Shown here one piece after another: positions 45,437 through 56,900 of a stretch of DNA of 64,000 bases. Location of the stretch: contig OZ005648.1 of the NCBI GenBank assembly GCA_963930645.1, positions 198,965,542 to 199,029,541 of the forward strand, in the 5' to 3' direction. Within the stretch, counting starts at the first letter, position 1. Every line of letters starts with the position of its first letter. The notes under the pieces were generated by a model. That model had not been told where the DNA came from. It saw only the letters and a list, made by a program, of their open reading frames with translations, and searched no databases. Source of the stretch: Salticus scenicus (Eukaryota > Arthropoda > Arachnida > Araneae > Salticidae). Made by a program: the position numbers and the translations under genes.

Positions 45437-47945
45437 TGTTACCGTTAAAGCTTGAAAGCCGTTAATGTGCAGATTACCTGGCTAATCTGCAGATTAACTA
45501 GAGTGATCCGTTAAAGTGTGGAATCAAGAGTTTTCCGCATTTTAACTAGGTAATCTGCACGTTAGCGGCTTCCGTATGGTTAAAATTCAAAGGTTTGTTT
45601 ATCTCATTCCCTTTCCCTACTCCTTCCCTCTCTCTCTCCACTTTTAGTTTGGTTTCGCCAGCGTCTGGTCGTCGCCGGTTGCTTTTATTTCTCATAATTT
45701 GCGTCGGCTGCCAGTGTGTAGCATAGGTAATTCTGTTTTCAAATTCGCTTCTGCCTGTTCGCGCGAGTATTTCCTTTGTGATTTTTTTAAAAGCAGAAAA
45801 TTTAGCTCCAAGTATGCAAGCAAGCACCGAATTGATGAGTAAAATGAAGAAAAGCTCCTTCGAAAACCTTTTTAGCAAAGATTCAAAATATAATAGTGTT
45901 TTAATGACAAAACGAAAGAATGATTCCATAATCAAAGATGTAAAGCGAATTAAAGAAAGGATTTTAGAATAATTCAAAGGGATGATGTGCAGACTGTGCA
46001 AGACTTTAAAAAACTCATTGAACCGTTGTCGGATGCGCGAGAAAGTGTAAAAAGTTTTGTCCATGCCGAAGAATTGTTTAACATATTGTATTCCACTCAT
46101 TTGTCATTTGGCCACGGTGAAAGAAACAGAATGATCAAGCAATTAAATACACTTCATAAAAACATAACCCAAGCCCAAATAAAAATGTTTTTGGATTTAC
46201 GCAAATCTTTTCAACAAAAATAAAAAAGTGCGAAAAAAGAGATTGTTCTAAAGCCGATTATTTCATCGCATTTCAGTAGCAGGTGCCAGGTGGATCTCAT
46301 CGATTACCAATCTCAACTAGATGGAAAGTTTAAGTTTCTTCTCGTATACCAAGACCACTTAACACAATTTGTTGTATTGAAGCCACTCACGTCAAAACGA
46401 GCGGACGAAGTAGCCTATAATTCGCTTGATATTTTTCTTCTTTTTGGGGCTCCAAGTATTTTGCATTCTGATAACGGACGCGAATTTTGTAATAAAATTT
46501 TAGAATGTGCAATACAATTGTAGAGAGAAATAGAAATGGTTAATGGCAAACCTAGACACAGCCAAAGTCAAGGAAGTGTCGGAAAGAGCAAATCAGGACA
46601 TTGAAAATGTGCTCACTACTTGGATGGCTGATAACCAAACTAACAAGTGGAGTGAGGGCGTACGATTTATACAATTCATGAATAGTCGTGCCTATCATTC
46701 TGCAATTAAAAGAAATCCATACAAAGACATGTTCGGTTGTCCCGCAAAAGTAGGATTATCTTCTTCTATTATACCACATTCGATAAATACTGAAGACTTT
46801 GAAAAATCAGAAGATTCACAAGAGACTGTGATTATGAGATCACAGTCAAATATTACTCAAGTGGACATTCCGTTATCTCCGGCTTCTACGGAATCACCTA
46901 TAGAAATACAAGAATTTATCGATAGTAATCTTAAACTTCCTTCTATAGCGTTGATAGAAGACACGGTAATGAAGATTATTTCTGTTACCCTGTACCTCCA
47001 AGGAATCCCCTTTGCATGTTGAAGAAGTCATCACTGAGTTACCCTGAACGTCAACAGAATCGACATCACAGTCTGTAAAGAAGACAGAGTCTGTAAAGAA
47101 GACTCATACAAGACATAGTGTTTATTGTTTATTCAAAAGCAAGTGTAAATCGTGTGATATGTTTGTTCACGTAATTTGTGCTGGTGAAATAGACCCTGAC
47201 GAGAAAGGGTATTGTAAGAATGTATTGTGCAACATCTTTAAAAAGAATATGGATCAGAAAATACAGGGTGTTGAAGATAAGAAAGGTTTAGAAATGCAAA
47301 GAAAGAAAATGTTAGCAGTTTCTAATGCAAAACATTTAAATGTAGATGAAGGTGTCACTGTGAGAATTAAAGTATTCAGTGTTTCTAACGAGAGATTTTT
47401 AACGAAAGAAGATGTCCCTGCAGTAGAAATACCTTTACGTCAAACAGTAATAAAACAATCCCTTGGTAACGGGAAGGGTTTCAAAAAATGTGACTTCAAA
47501 TCTAAATGTACCACAAATAGGTGTGCTTGTCGCAAAAACCAGTTGCTATGTAATTCAAAGTGTCACCAATCTTTAGATTGCACTAAAAAGTAAGCATAAT
47601 TTCATCATATGTTTCGCAAATTCATTTCTTTAATTGTAGTAACCGTTTGACTCTTTGTATTATAGTTTTTCAATTGATTGGTGATTGATTCTATCCACTA
47701 ATTTGTTGATTGTTCGATTGTATTAACTTGATTCTTTAGATATCAAAAAATAAATAACATTTAATTTAAGCGTAGAGAAAAATTGCTCTTGCTCCAACAA
47801 AGATCTTACTTTCACTTTAACGAGTGCCTAGTAGGTAATGTGCAGCTTATCAAGGTAATCTCAGAAATGAAATAATTTTCCGTATTTTAACGGATCACTC
47901 TAGCTAATCTGCAGATTAACTCATTTCTGCACTTTAGCGGTAACA
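45437..47945 (+). mobile_element. Ginger/KRBA2-like DNA transposon, decayed (2.5 kb)
   Basis: Ends TGTTACCGTTAAAG and inverted TGTTACCGCTAAAG, followed at both sides by subterminal blocks such as AATCTGCAGATTARCTAGAG and TGATCCGTTAAA. Both termini are flanked by TATATA, which is consistent with a short target duplication although the sequence is simple. The internal coding sequence resembles gypsy-integrase-derived DDE transposases. It abuts the Penelope remnant. Confidence 0.8.
45778..47593 (+). pseudogene. KRBA2/Ginger-type integrase-like transposase, broken
   Basis: Pieces in order: an N-terminal segment (45778-45972); after a frameshift, THLSFGHGERNRMIKQL (45987-46223), the degenerate His-containing start of a zinc-binding integrase N-domain; an in-frame stop; then VDLIDYQSQ and HSDNGREF (46290-46523), the first two catalytic Asp positions; a TAG; a frameshift; then ERANQDIENVL, supplying the catalytic Glu, and RAYHSAIKRNPYKDMFG (46543-47022). 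After another shift, a Cys/His-rich region CKSCDMFVHVIC and a C-terminal CRKNQLLCNSKC-type cluster (to 47593) follow. All DDE positions are present but at least two stops and three frameshifts disrupt the gene. Confidence 0.8.
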
Positions 47946-49004
47946 TATATAGTAACTGATATCTTACACCTTAAACTGTAATAATACGATTACAGTAATG
48001 TAGGTTTAAAGAAAGCAGTGTAAGTGCCACGCTAGATTACTTTAAATATATTGATATATTTTTTATTTTATATACTTATTTATATTTTATATACTTATTT
48101 TTTATTTATTTATTTATTTATTTTTTGTCTTTTTTTTTGCGATAATAAAAAATTTAAAAAGAAATAATGAATTTTCAAATCTTTTAATAATACAATTTAT
48201 TTGAATCCTTGATAATTTAAATTTTTATGTAATATTTTTCTTTCTTTGCTGACATGATAAATAGCCTACAAGATATTTACTAATGAGTAATTTATTTACG
48301 ATTTCCAATGAATAATAATAATAATTGAATAAATGTATAAGAACATTTATTTTTCCACATCTATTTTTCTCTTCAAGTTCAAAAATGTCTTTTCTGTGAA
48401 TGAAACAGGAAAATATTTCGTCAGCAATTTCCATTTTAAAGGGTTATCACTGAAGAGAGCTATACGAAATTTATTCAAAAGAGATTAGAATTTTGACAGT
48501 TTTAACTGAATTTATCATTAATTTATCAGCAACTGGCGTGCCACATCAATGATTTATATATAGTGCTGGAAAATCTAATTTCTTTCCATTGTCAGTAAGA
48601 GCGTGAAATTGTTTTCTATTTTTAGCTCCAATAACGCGCTAATGAAATGAATTTAGATATACATATTCTTGCATGACAGGGACATAAATAACTGTCTGCA
48701 AGAACTTCAGAAATGTTTTCAGATTTTTGTATTTTTGCACTGAAAGTAGATTGCATAATTATGTTTAAAAAATAATAATAAAAAGTAAAATCTGAAACTA
48801 AAATAAAAATATTATTGATTTTTAATACTAAAATAGCTCAGTCGTCTTTATATAAGTATTGAAAAATTCCTAAAATTCTTCAAATGTAGCGCTCATAAAA
48901 ATTTTATTGTAGATGAACAGATGAATAGAAATACTTTGTTCTAAAAATAGCCGTATGAAATTCAGAGAACATGTTAATGCATCTAATAACAGGAGACTTG
49001 GCGT
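47946..49004. other. Intergenic stretch
   Basis: The first bases continue the sequence interrupted by the Ginger-like element. The rest is A/T-rich with (TTTA)n near 48055-48125 and no gene. Confidence 0.55.
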
Positions 49005-49066
49005 TGGAATATTAAAACTCGAATAAACGACTACGTCAGAAACGCCAAAGAAAAATATTGGAAATG

Positions 49067-49110
49067 CATACAGCTGTTTCGGCAGCTTTAAGCGTGCCGT
49101 CTTCAGTGCA
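49067..49110 (-). ncRNA. Hammerhead-like motif, left arm
   Basis: Minus strand: TGCA, CTGAAGA, helix II CGGCA...TGCCG, GAAAC, loop AGCT, GTA, TGCA. Helix I is a perfect TGCA/TGCA pair and the predicted cleavage base is A. Same layout as the motifs at 43579 and 44087. Confidence 0.6.
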
Positions 49111-49131
49111 AAAAAGATCTTTTTTGCACTG

Positions 49132-49177
49132 TGCACTGAAGACGGCACGCTTAAAGCTGCCGAAACAGCTGTATGTA
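49132..49177 (+). ncRNA. Hammerhead-like motif, right arm
   Basis: CTGAAGA at 49136-49142 and GAAAC at 49162-49166, with helix II GGCA/TGCC and helix III of 2 bp with an AGCT loop. Helix I pairs TGCA with TGTA (one G-U). Predicted cleavage after A49173. Confidence 0.6.
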
Positions 49178-49419
49178 TTTCCAATATTTTTCTTTGGCGT
49201 TTCTGACGTAGTCGTTTATTCGAGTTTTAATGTTAATACATCCTTCATTTTTCTTATAAATAGAAAAAAAGTAAAAATGAAGAAAAAACATATAAAATAT
49301 CATTAATGAAATGATAAAATAATTAAAATTTTATCAAATGCATTTGCTTATTTGAAGGACAAATAAATATAATGTAAAATAAATTAATAAATAAATAAAA
49401 ATTGGATTTTTCTTTTTTT

Positions 49420-51060
49420 TTTCCTTACAGCAACGTTCCATTTTGAACAGTCATGCTTAATTATTTCGATACGAACCAATTGTTTCATTTATTTTATTAT
49501 ATTTATTTATTTATTGATTAATTTGCAATTTGTAATGCAAAATAAAAATAAATAATAATAATAATGATAATGCAATTGAAAAAATGTTTAAGAAATTTTT
49601 ATTCATCCATTGACAAAGTTATAAAGTCAAGGCAAACAACAGCGTCTAGAACGCCAAATAGAAATAATAGGAAAGCACACAGCTGTTTCGGTAGCATTTA
49701 GCGTATCGTCTTCAGTGCCGAATGTCCGCACTGTCTTCACTGAACGGACATTCGGCACTGAAGACGATACGCTCAATGCTATTTGGCTTTCTAGACGTTG
49801 TTGTTTGTCTTGACTTTATAATCCCACGCCACAAGTCTTTCATTAATATAAAGTTATAAAGTGCTTCTAAAGCCTACTTACAAGTTGATTACAAAGTTTT
49901 ATTCGTTGTCATTTTAACATCAGCGTTTCGGCGCATTTTACAGCAATATAAAATATTTATCTCAAGACGAATAATTTTAAGAACTAGTTACATTTAAAAA
50001 GCTTTCAACAACCAAAAAAAAAAAAAAAAAAAGAAAAAGAAAGAAAAAAGAAAGAAAGAAAGAAAAGAAAGGCAAAGAGAAACATAAGATTTTTAAAAAT
50101 TCAGATGTAATTGATGTTTTCGTTTAAAAAATCAAGGTCATTTCGTTTAAAAATTATTAGTTTTTACTTTAAAAAAAAAAAAAAAAAAAAAAAAAACCTT
50201 CATTAGATGAAAAAATAAGTACTTGTACATTTCATGTTGATGATTGCTTCTAGATTATTTTCTGTTTTTTAATCCCCAGTTAAATAGTCGTACTTAATAT
50301 TCATTAAGAAACAATACAATTATTATTATTATTATTATTATTATTATTTGCAATGCAAAATTACAAACAAAACTTGCAATTGAAAATAAAACTTACAAAA
50401 TTTCTATTCATCATTTGGCAAAGTTACAAAATGTTTACAAAACTCCTCATTTTAATATTAATTTCTCGGTGCATTTTACACCAATAAGAAAAATCTGAGA
50501 CTTTTTTTTCTCTCTCTCTCGAGACAAATACAGTTTTAATAAATAGTTACATTTAATCAGATATAATTAAAATTTTGTTGAAATGATTAAGATAATTTTG
50601 TTTAAACGTTATACCTTTTTCTTCCTTCATTGGGTGAAACAAAAATTAAGTATTAGTACGATTTATGCTGGGCTTGTGCCTAGTTCTTTTTTTTCTTGTG
50701 AATAATCGTGTTTAATAATTTCGATCCAAAACAGTTGTTGTAAATATTTTGGAAATTGATAATGCAAATTTATTTACAAAACTTGCAACTGGAAGCAAAG
50801 CTTAAAATGTTTTTATTCATTGCTTGACAAACAAACTTACAAAGTGCTTACAAATTTACTATTTATCATCATTTAAACACTAGTATTTCTATGAATTTTA
50901 CCGCAATGTTATTTACCATGTTATTTTTTTTTTCAAGACAAATATAATTTTAATAACTACATGCATTTAAAAGATTTAAAATTCTTTCAACAAAAATGAA
51001 AATTCGGGAGCATAAGATTCATAAAGATTCAGATGTAATTAATGTTTTCTTTTAAAGAAT
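49420..51060. repeat. Three diverged tandem copies of an about 430-bp unit
   Basis: Units near 49430-50150, 50240-50640 and 50690-51060 share TTTGCAATGCAAAATTACAA-like sequence, TTTTTATTCATYRYTTGACA, then CGGYGCATTTTACASCAAT and AATTTTAATAACTASWTAC. The first is lengthened by a hammerhead-containing palindrome. Non-coding. Confidence 0.55.
49620..49822. mobile_element. Second hammerhead-bearing palindrome
   Basis: Arms beginning TATAAAGTCAAGGCAAACAA and inverted TATAAAGTCAAGACAAACAA enclose CTGAAGACGATACGCT-type motifs on both strands, centred on CGAATGTCC / GGACATTCG. The right arm has lost the GAAAC box and the left has G at the cleavage position, so both are probably inactive. It interrupts the first unit of the 430-bp repeat. 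Confidence 0.65.
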
Positions 51061-52440
51061 CATTTCCACGCGCATAAAAATTATGCACCGAGCTTCAATT
51101 TATTCCAACAATTATCCTCAAATTACCCCAACTGATCAGGCTTTCTTATTTACATACATCATTAAGATTAATTTCAACGTCTTAACTCTATGTTATTAAA
51201 GTTCCCCTATCTATTAAACAAAGGCGTCTCTACACCCTGCCCTCACTTCACCCGAGCCAAAATAAGTTTTTCGTTTCATTAAAATTTTCCAGAAATGATA
51301 CGACGGAATAATTTTGTTTCAAAAGGATAGCAGAACTCTTCAAATGCAATTTTATTCAGATTAGCAGTTCATTTTCGATGCTGCAACAGCGTGTCTAAAC
51401 TCCATTTTTCATTAAGTTGTCACAGAGTGACACACAATTTTGCCTTGTATGTTTTAGAAAAGCTAATTTACTTTCAAAAACACTGTTCTTATTGGATAGA
51501 AAAGGATTCTGAATATTTTATTTTTCATTGGTTGTTCAAGAAAGTATTACAAAATGGTATACTCTGAGATGCATATCAGAAGACAAGCATTTAATTGAAA
51601 TTTAAATGTGATTTTCAACACCTGCGTTACTTTCGAAAGAAATAAAAAGTTTTTTTTTTATCATCACATTGTTTTCATTCTTCGCATACATAAAAGAAAA
51701 AAAGAAAAGAAAGTAAAAGTAAAAGTAAAAGCTGCGTAGGGAAGAGCTTTTAAGCATTTATCCTTATGATAATGTAAAAAGACTTTAAAATTTTGCAGGA
51801 AAGATTGAGAAAATAAGATTATATCTTCTGAATAGTTTTTTTTTTTTTTTTTTTTTTTTTTGGTAAAATATTATATTATTTTTAAGTAAATTTTTTGTCT
51901 ATAAAAATTTATCTTGAAAGCATGAGGTAACTACGTTATCTTTTACATAAAATTTAGGTTATTGTATTGAAATGTCCCCCCAAAAAAATAATACAATATA
52001 AATAAAATGATAAATTAAATTAAAAACTGATGTTGAATAATATCGGAAATTTTTAAACATATTTTTTCAATTTGTGGGTGCTGCGTATGGTGTAAGATTA
52101 TTGTCCGTGCTAAGGACCTGAGAGAAGACGAATCTTTCTAGGTGGGGGGACTTACTGAGCAATCCTAGTCAGTATTCGCGCGAATCTGAAATAAAACCAC
52201 GGAAAACTTCACAAAAGGTATAAAAGTGAAGAAATAGTATAGAATTTATTAAGAAGTGCATAAAAAGGGAAAAAAAATCACGAAAATATATTCTTCGAAA
52301 AACCAGTATTGGTCTGCAGGTTAAGTCAGATTCTCTACAAGGAAATCTAAGCCTGAGCGGAACGCCCTCATAAAGAGTTTTTCAAAAGAGTCTTAATCCG
52401 TATATACACGCAAGTTTCGCAAAAAAAGTGAAAAATTCAA
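51061..52440. other. Intergenic stretch
   Basis: No gene recognised. Contains poly(T) at 51837-51860. Sequence around 52080-52440 is somewhat more complex but has no coherent frame. Confidence 0.5.
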
Positions 52441-52501
52441 AACGGTCAACGTGCGCGACCTTGATTTATATAACAGCTTTTGAGAGCAGAACCTCTTGGT
52501 T

Positions 52502-52654
52502 GGTTGGTTGTTGGGTTTAACATCGCACTAGTATTGCGCAATGGGTAATTGGAAACGGTTTGGGACGCATTCCTAAGCATGTTCCAGAGACATGCCATCA
52601 CAATTTCGATCCTCCACGGAGGGAATGACTGCCCGGCTTCGATGATCCCCAAAT
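52502..52654 (-). mobile_element. Short SINE-like insertion with 15-bp target duplication
   Basis: CAGAACCTCTTGGTT at 52487-52501 and 52655-52669 flanks a 153-bp insert. On the minus strand it ends TGTTAAACCCAACAACCAAC, a short-repeat tail, and contains GGATCGAAATTG, a weak B-box-like sequence. The duplication shows retroposition; the SINE family is not identified. Confidence 0.7.
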
Positions 52655-52669
52655 CAGAACCTCTTGGTT

Positions 52670-53970
52670 ACTGATGATTAAGCCGCTAAAAAAAAAAAAA
52701 AAAAAAAAAAAAAGAAGAAGAAGAAGAAGAAGAAGCAGAAGAAGAAGAAGAATGTGCTGGCTACATTTGCAACTTTTTCCTTAAACAAAGCAAAACTTAT
52801 CTTCAAGTTTTAAATACAAGTAAGTCCGTGTAGGATTAGACTAAGATCAAAAGACATGTTCAGTCTCATCATATCTTTGCAAAATAGCTTTGGATAACCG
52901 AAAGAAAAACGCAAATCTATTGTTTTAATTTTTATATTATCACAATTTTACATTTTTAGTAATTTCTATTACTAAATTTAGAAATTTTCATTTTGAAATA
53001 TTAAATTAAATAACCATTTTTTACTTATGAATAAAAATTTTATGGTATTTGATTTTTAAGAAAGATAGTTTACTTAACATTTAAATACATTTTACTTAAA
53101 AAAAAAAAAAAAAAAAAAAAAAAATACTCAACACAGTGGCTAACGGATTGAAAATCAAATAGAAAAAACTCGAGATCATGACAAGCAAGCTAAAAATGAA
53201 ATATTCCTGCAAAATTATTACTTTTTTACGAGGAAAAAAATCAAATTAGTTACTTTTAAAAGCTGGTACTTAGCCATTTAATCATACAAAACTTTAGGTA
53301 ACTTTCCTTCAAAACATGGCAAAATAACAATCAACCAATCATACAATATTTTTAAGGTTTTCTTTCATACAAAGGAAAATCTTAACAGATTTTACTTTAC
53401 AGCAAAATCTGAAGGTTAATAATTAACTAGTCATGGAAGGATTTTAAGTTTTTCTTTGAACCAGAAAAAAAAAGCAAGTTACCTTATTTCAAGAGCCGGC
53501 AGAATAAAAATCAAATGTTTATAGTATAAAGATTAAATTTAAAATATTGCATAGAGTTGCAATGTTTTGAATAGATATGCAATGTTTTGAATTTAATGTT
53601 TATAATAGATACATGGGTTACTTTATTTAAAAACCGTCCTCTAAAAATCTAACTTAACTATACAACTGAAGGAAGCCAGTGCATAATGAAATCTTTAGCT
53701 TCTAAATGTGGGACTTTTGTATAGTGATAATAACACAGACCTGCAATGAAAAAAAAATGCAAGAGAATTGATAGCTGAATTTTATGTTTTTTTAGTGCTA
53801 GAGGCCTATTTCAGTCGGTACAGCGTTGTCGAATTTTTATACGTCACTCTTAATAGTGCTAAGGGCCTATTTCAGTCGGTTTATTGAATGGGGATTTATT
53901 GAATGAAGATTTTGTAGATAATTTGATTACTCATAACGAAGGTTACAAGTTTTTAAAAAATATAAAAAAT
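52670..53970. other. Intergenic stretch
   Basis: No gene. (AAG)n at 52714-52751, poly(A) at 52687-52713 and 53098-53124. Two copies of GGCCTATTTCAGTCGGT at about 53804 and 53865 lie in TTAGTGCTAGAGGCC-type sequence, which also recurs inverted near 54498-54516. Confidence 0.5.
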
Positions 53971-53975
53971 TCTCC

Positions 53976-54312
53976 CAAGGTACAACTTTGACATGAGTCC
54001 CCCCAAGGCACAACTTTGACATGAGTCCCCCTCCCAAGGTACGACTTTGACATGAGTCCCCCCAAGGCACAACTTTGACATGAGTCCCCCCCAGGCACAA
54101 CTTTGACATGAGTCCCCCCCCAAGGTACAACTTTGACATGAGTCCCCCCAAGGCACAACTTTGACATGAGTCCCCCCCAGGCACAACTTTGACATGAGTC
54201 CCCCCAAGGCCCAACTTTGACATGAGTCCCCCCAAGGTACAACTCTGACATGAGTCCCCCCCCCCCCCAAGGTACAACTCTGACATGAGTACCCCCCAAG
54301 GCACACCTCCCC
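53976..54312. repeat. 28-bp minisatellite, 11 copies
   Basis: Unit CAAGGYACAACTTTGACATG followed by AGTCCCCCC, 11 full copies, varying in C-run length from 4 to 10. The C-run variation breaks frame, so the Gly/Cys-rich frames on the minus strand are by-products and not a protein. Confidence 0.9.
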
Positions 54313-54337
54313 CTCATTGGAAAAAAAAAAGAAAAAA

Positions 54338-54520
54338 CGTTGTTTTGCGGCTATAAGACAGTTTGGACTTCCAACGTTATTTGTTACAGTATCTGCAGCT
54401 GAAACACATTGGTTTGATTTAATGAAAACTTTATCACGGAATTTAGATCGTCACGAATTAACTAAAGAAGAATTTGTCGATATTAACAAGTTTAGCAGTA
54501 GGCCTCTGGCACTAAATTAA
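54338..54520 (+). pseudogene. Helitron Rep/helicase N-terminal-domain fragment
   Basis: About 60 residues containing CFAAIRQFGLPTLFVTVSAA, then WFDLMKTLSR and LTKEEFVDI. This matches the Helitron_like_N domain, where a (M)xRQxGxPTxFxTxSAxxxxW signature precedes the rolling-circle nuclease. The frame ends at a stop after a short tail and nothing further of the Rep or helicase domains is seen. It sits directly beside the minisatellite. Confidence 0.65.
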
Positions 54521-54572
54521 AATCTGTCAATGTCAGATTTTCATGTTTTAAATAATGAAATAATGTCGTGTC

Positions 54573-54611
<39 letters not shown>

Positions 54612-55738
54612 TGCAGATTTAAAAAAAATATAACGCAAAATTTCTGTCACGTCCCGTTTTCTTGAAAACTTCAATTTCACTTCGATTTTTAATACCTTAA
54701 TAAAATAAAATAAAATAAAATAGCATGTTGGTGATTTTCTTTTACAAACTGCACCATAATTTGATGTAAAAAGTACCCAAGGGAATTTTTTTTCTCGACA
54801 AAAGGCAGCTCGTGCGATCTAGCAACAGTGGTTTTCATCTATTTAAACTTATAAAAAGTAAACCGATTGCTGAAAAATCAATTTGTTATATACATCAAGA
54901 ATCGATTATTTTACATTAGATTTAATAGGTTAAAAACTACTGTTGCCAGATAATACATGCATTATTATTCGAGAAAAAAAAAAAATATATCGATTTTACT
55001 AAATATCTTGACGTGATGGAAAAAAATGGAGGACATTTTCAAAATCAAATAACATAAAAATTAGTGAAAACGTCTCTTGTATTTTTCAAAAACTTGAATT
55101 TCGCGGGCCTGTGTAATAAATTGGTGGTTAAAATAATGACCAAATGAAAGAAAAGCTTTTTTATTTTTATTTATTTTTTTTTTTTTTTCATTTTTATTCC
55201 ATATTAAAATCCACAAACAAAAAAGAAAGAACTCATTATGAAATTGAATCAAGAATTAGACCGAAAAAAATTCCAGGACGTTGACTTTTACGTTGATCAT
55301 AGGGATAAAATACAGAAAATTACTGCATAATTATACGGGAAAATGTACAGCCATTAAGATACATAACATTAAAAATAAAAAAACTTTGATATTCAAATTC
55401 TCTTTACTTTCTGGATATATTCTTGTTGAAATGCAATATGATATATTTTCATGCCTTAAGGAAAAATCCTAGATTGCCCAGATTTTTCAAAGATAATGTT
55501 TTTATAAGGATCTTTCTTTCTTCTTATAAAAACTTTCGACAGAACTATGTTATTACATTTTTTAAGGCACAACTGAGTTATAAAATACTAATTTTTTGTT
55601 AAACATAAATGTTAAAGTTTATTAAAGAAATTACGTTTTATTTCTGCTATACAGACTATATGCAATGATACATGCAAAAATAGCATTAATTTTATCTAAC
55701 GATATAATTGTTGAATAAATATAATATAAATCAGAAAG
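54521..55738. other. Intergenic stretch
   Basis: No gene. Poly(T) at 54577-54610, (AAAAT)n near 54699-54721. Confidence 0.55.
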
Positions 55739-55938
55739 NNNNNNNNNNNNNNNNNNNNNNNNNNNNNNNNNNNNNNNNNNNNNNNNNNNNNNNNNNNNNN
55801 NNNNNNNNNNNNNNNNNNNNNNNNNNNNNNNNNNNNNNNNNNNNNNNNNNNNNNNNNNNNNNNNNNNNNNNNNNNNNNNNNNNNNNNNNNNNNNNNNNNN
55901 NNNNNNNNNNNNNNNNNNNNNNNNNNNNNNNNNNNNNN
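55739..55938. other. Assembly gap 2 (200 N)
   Basis: Exactly 200 N, the same size as gap 1. No repeated sequence joins its two sides. Confidence 0.95.
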
Positions 55939-55984
55939 AAAATAAAAATAATCATTCATATTTAGTAGTGTACATTTATATATA

Positions 55985-56230
55985 TCTTTATATATATATT
56001 TCTTTTGTGCGTGTGTATGTCACTGAACTCCTCCTAAACGGCTGGACTGAGTTTAATGAAATTTTTTGTGTGTCTTCAGGTGGATTCGAGAATGGTTTAG
56101 ATTTACAAATGAAAGTTGTAACTTAATTAGTTCATTCTTAATTAATTTTTAACCAACTCTTTCAACAACTTTTCCACCTAGATGGCGTGAGTTGTCGTAA
56201 ACACTATGTCAGAATTTATTTAATGTTGAA
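55985..56230 (+). mobile_element. Helitron-like 5' region
   Basis: Begins A|TCTTTATATATATATTTC and continues TGTCACTGAACTCCTCCTAA, GGCTGGACTGAGTTTAATGA and CACCTAGATGGCG. I recall this text from the 5' part of widespread arthropod Helitron-type elements. No 3' CTRR end was located. Confidence 0.4.
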
Positions 56231-56255
56231 ATGAATAATATTATAGTTTTAAAAA

Positions 56256-56372
56256 ATTAAAGAACACGCTTTTATAGAAATGTGAACTAAAAAGCACGAA
56301 ATATCTATCTTAGTATTAAAATTCAGGGTCAGAGAAAATCGTGTGAGTGAAACACCGTAATATTTACATACA
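56256..56372 (+). repeat. Dispersed repeat end, second copy
   Basis: Near-identical to 5600-5735 (ATTAAAGAACACGCTTTTAT ... AGAGAAAATCGTGTGAGTGA). Confidence 0.65.
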
Positions 56373-56403
56373 TTTAAATCTTTAATTAAAATAACTTAGA
56401 ATT

Positions 56404-56515
56404 AACAAAAACCATTTTTAAAAAATCTCCCCTAACGGGGATCGAACTCTGAACCTTCAGATTCGTAGCGCGGCGCCTTACCTCGACACCGCATCGTTCA
56501 TGGAGGGAAAGTATT
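56404..56515 (-). mobile_element. tRNA-like SINE fragment
   Basis: Minus strand: GATGCGGTGTCGAGGTAAGG resembles an A-box region and GAGTTCGATCCCC is a B-box. Stems are not complementary enough for a tRNA. Confidence 0.45.
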
Positions 56516-56599
56516 TTTTTTACAATATAAATTTTTTGTTTGCTCCCAGAGAAGTTACAAACAAACAAACATCCATACATACATACATACATACAGGTG

Positions 56600-56900
56600 A
56601 AGCTAATAACAGCGTGTTAAAAATGAATTTTTAACCGTATCTTACGAAGTGTTTAAAATATTTTTTCAAAATTAATATTTTTAGAATTGTAACCGTATCT
56701 TACGAAATGTTTAAAATATTTTTTTCAAAGTTAATACATTAGAATCGTAAACACGATGTCAGAATTTATTTAATGTTGAAATGAAAAATGAATTTTTAAC
56801 CGTAAGTGTTTAAAATATTTTTCAACGTTAATATTGTTAAAATGTTAAAATTAGTTAAAATGGTATATTCTTTTAAAAAATTCGTCAATATCCGACGGAG
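56600..56900. repeat. Short local repeats before the virus-like block
   Basis: AACCGTATCTTACGAARTGT followed by TTAAAATATTTTTT occurs at about 56633 and 56690, and a shortened copy near 56797. TGTCAGAATTTATTTAATGT, first seen at 56207, recurs at 56757. Confidence 0.65.

Larger units (their letters stand above)
49005..49240. mobile_element. Palindromic Penelope-repeat dimer with two hammerhead motifs
   Basis: Two arms of about 105 bp, containing ACTCGAATAAACGACTACGT and AACGCCAAAGAAAAATATTG, are near-perfect reverse complements around a centre of AAAAAAGATCTTTTTT plus a short extra TGCACTG. Each arm has one hammerhead-like motif, so the two point outward on opposite strands. Confidence 0.75.

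Noticed and set aside
45546..46100. Minus-strand frame of 184 residues
   Set aside because: Antisense to the N-terminal part of the KRBA2/Ginger-like transposase; the plus-strand reading has family motifs and this one does not.
53927..54317. Three long minus-strand frames rich in Gly, Cys and Leu, like a secreted repeat protein or silk-like protein
   Set aside because: They are frame products of the 28-bp minisatellite; C-run length changes break any one frame and all three frames are open.
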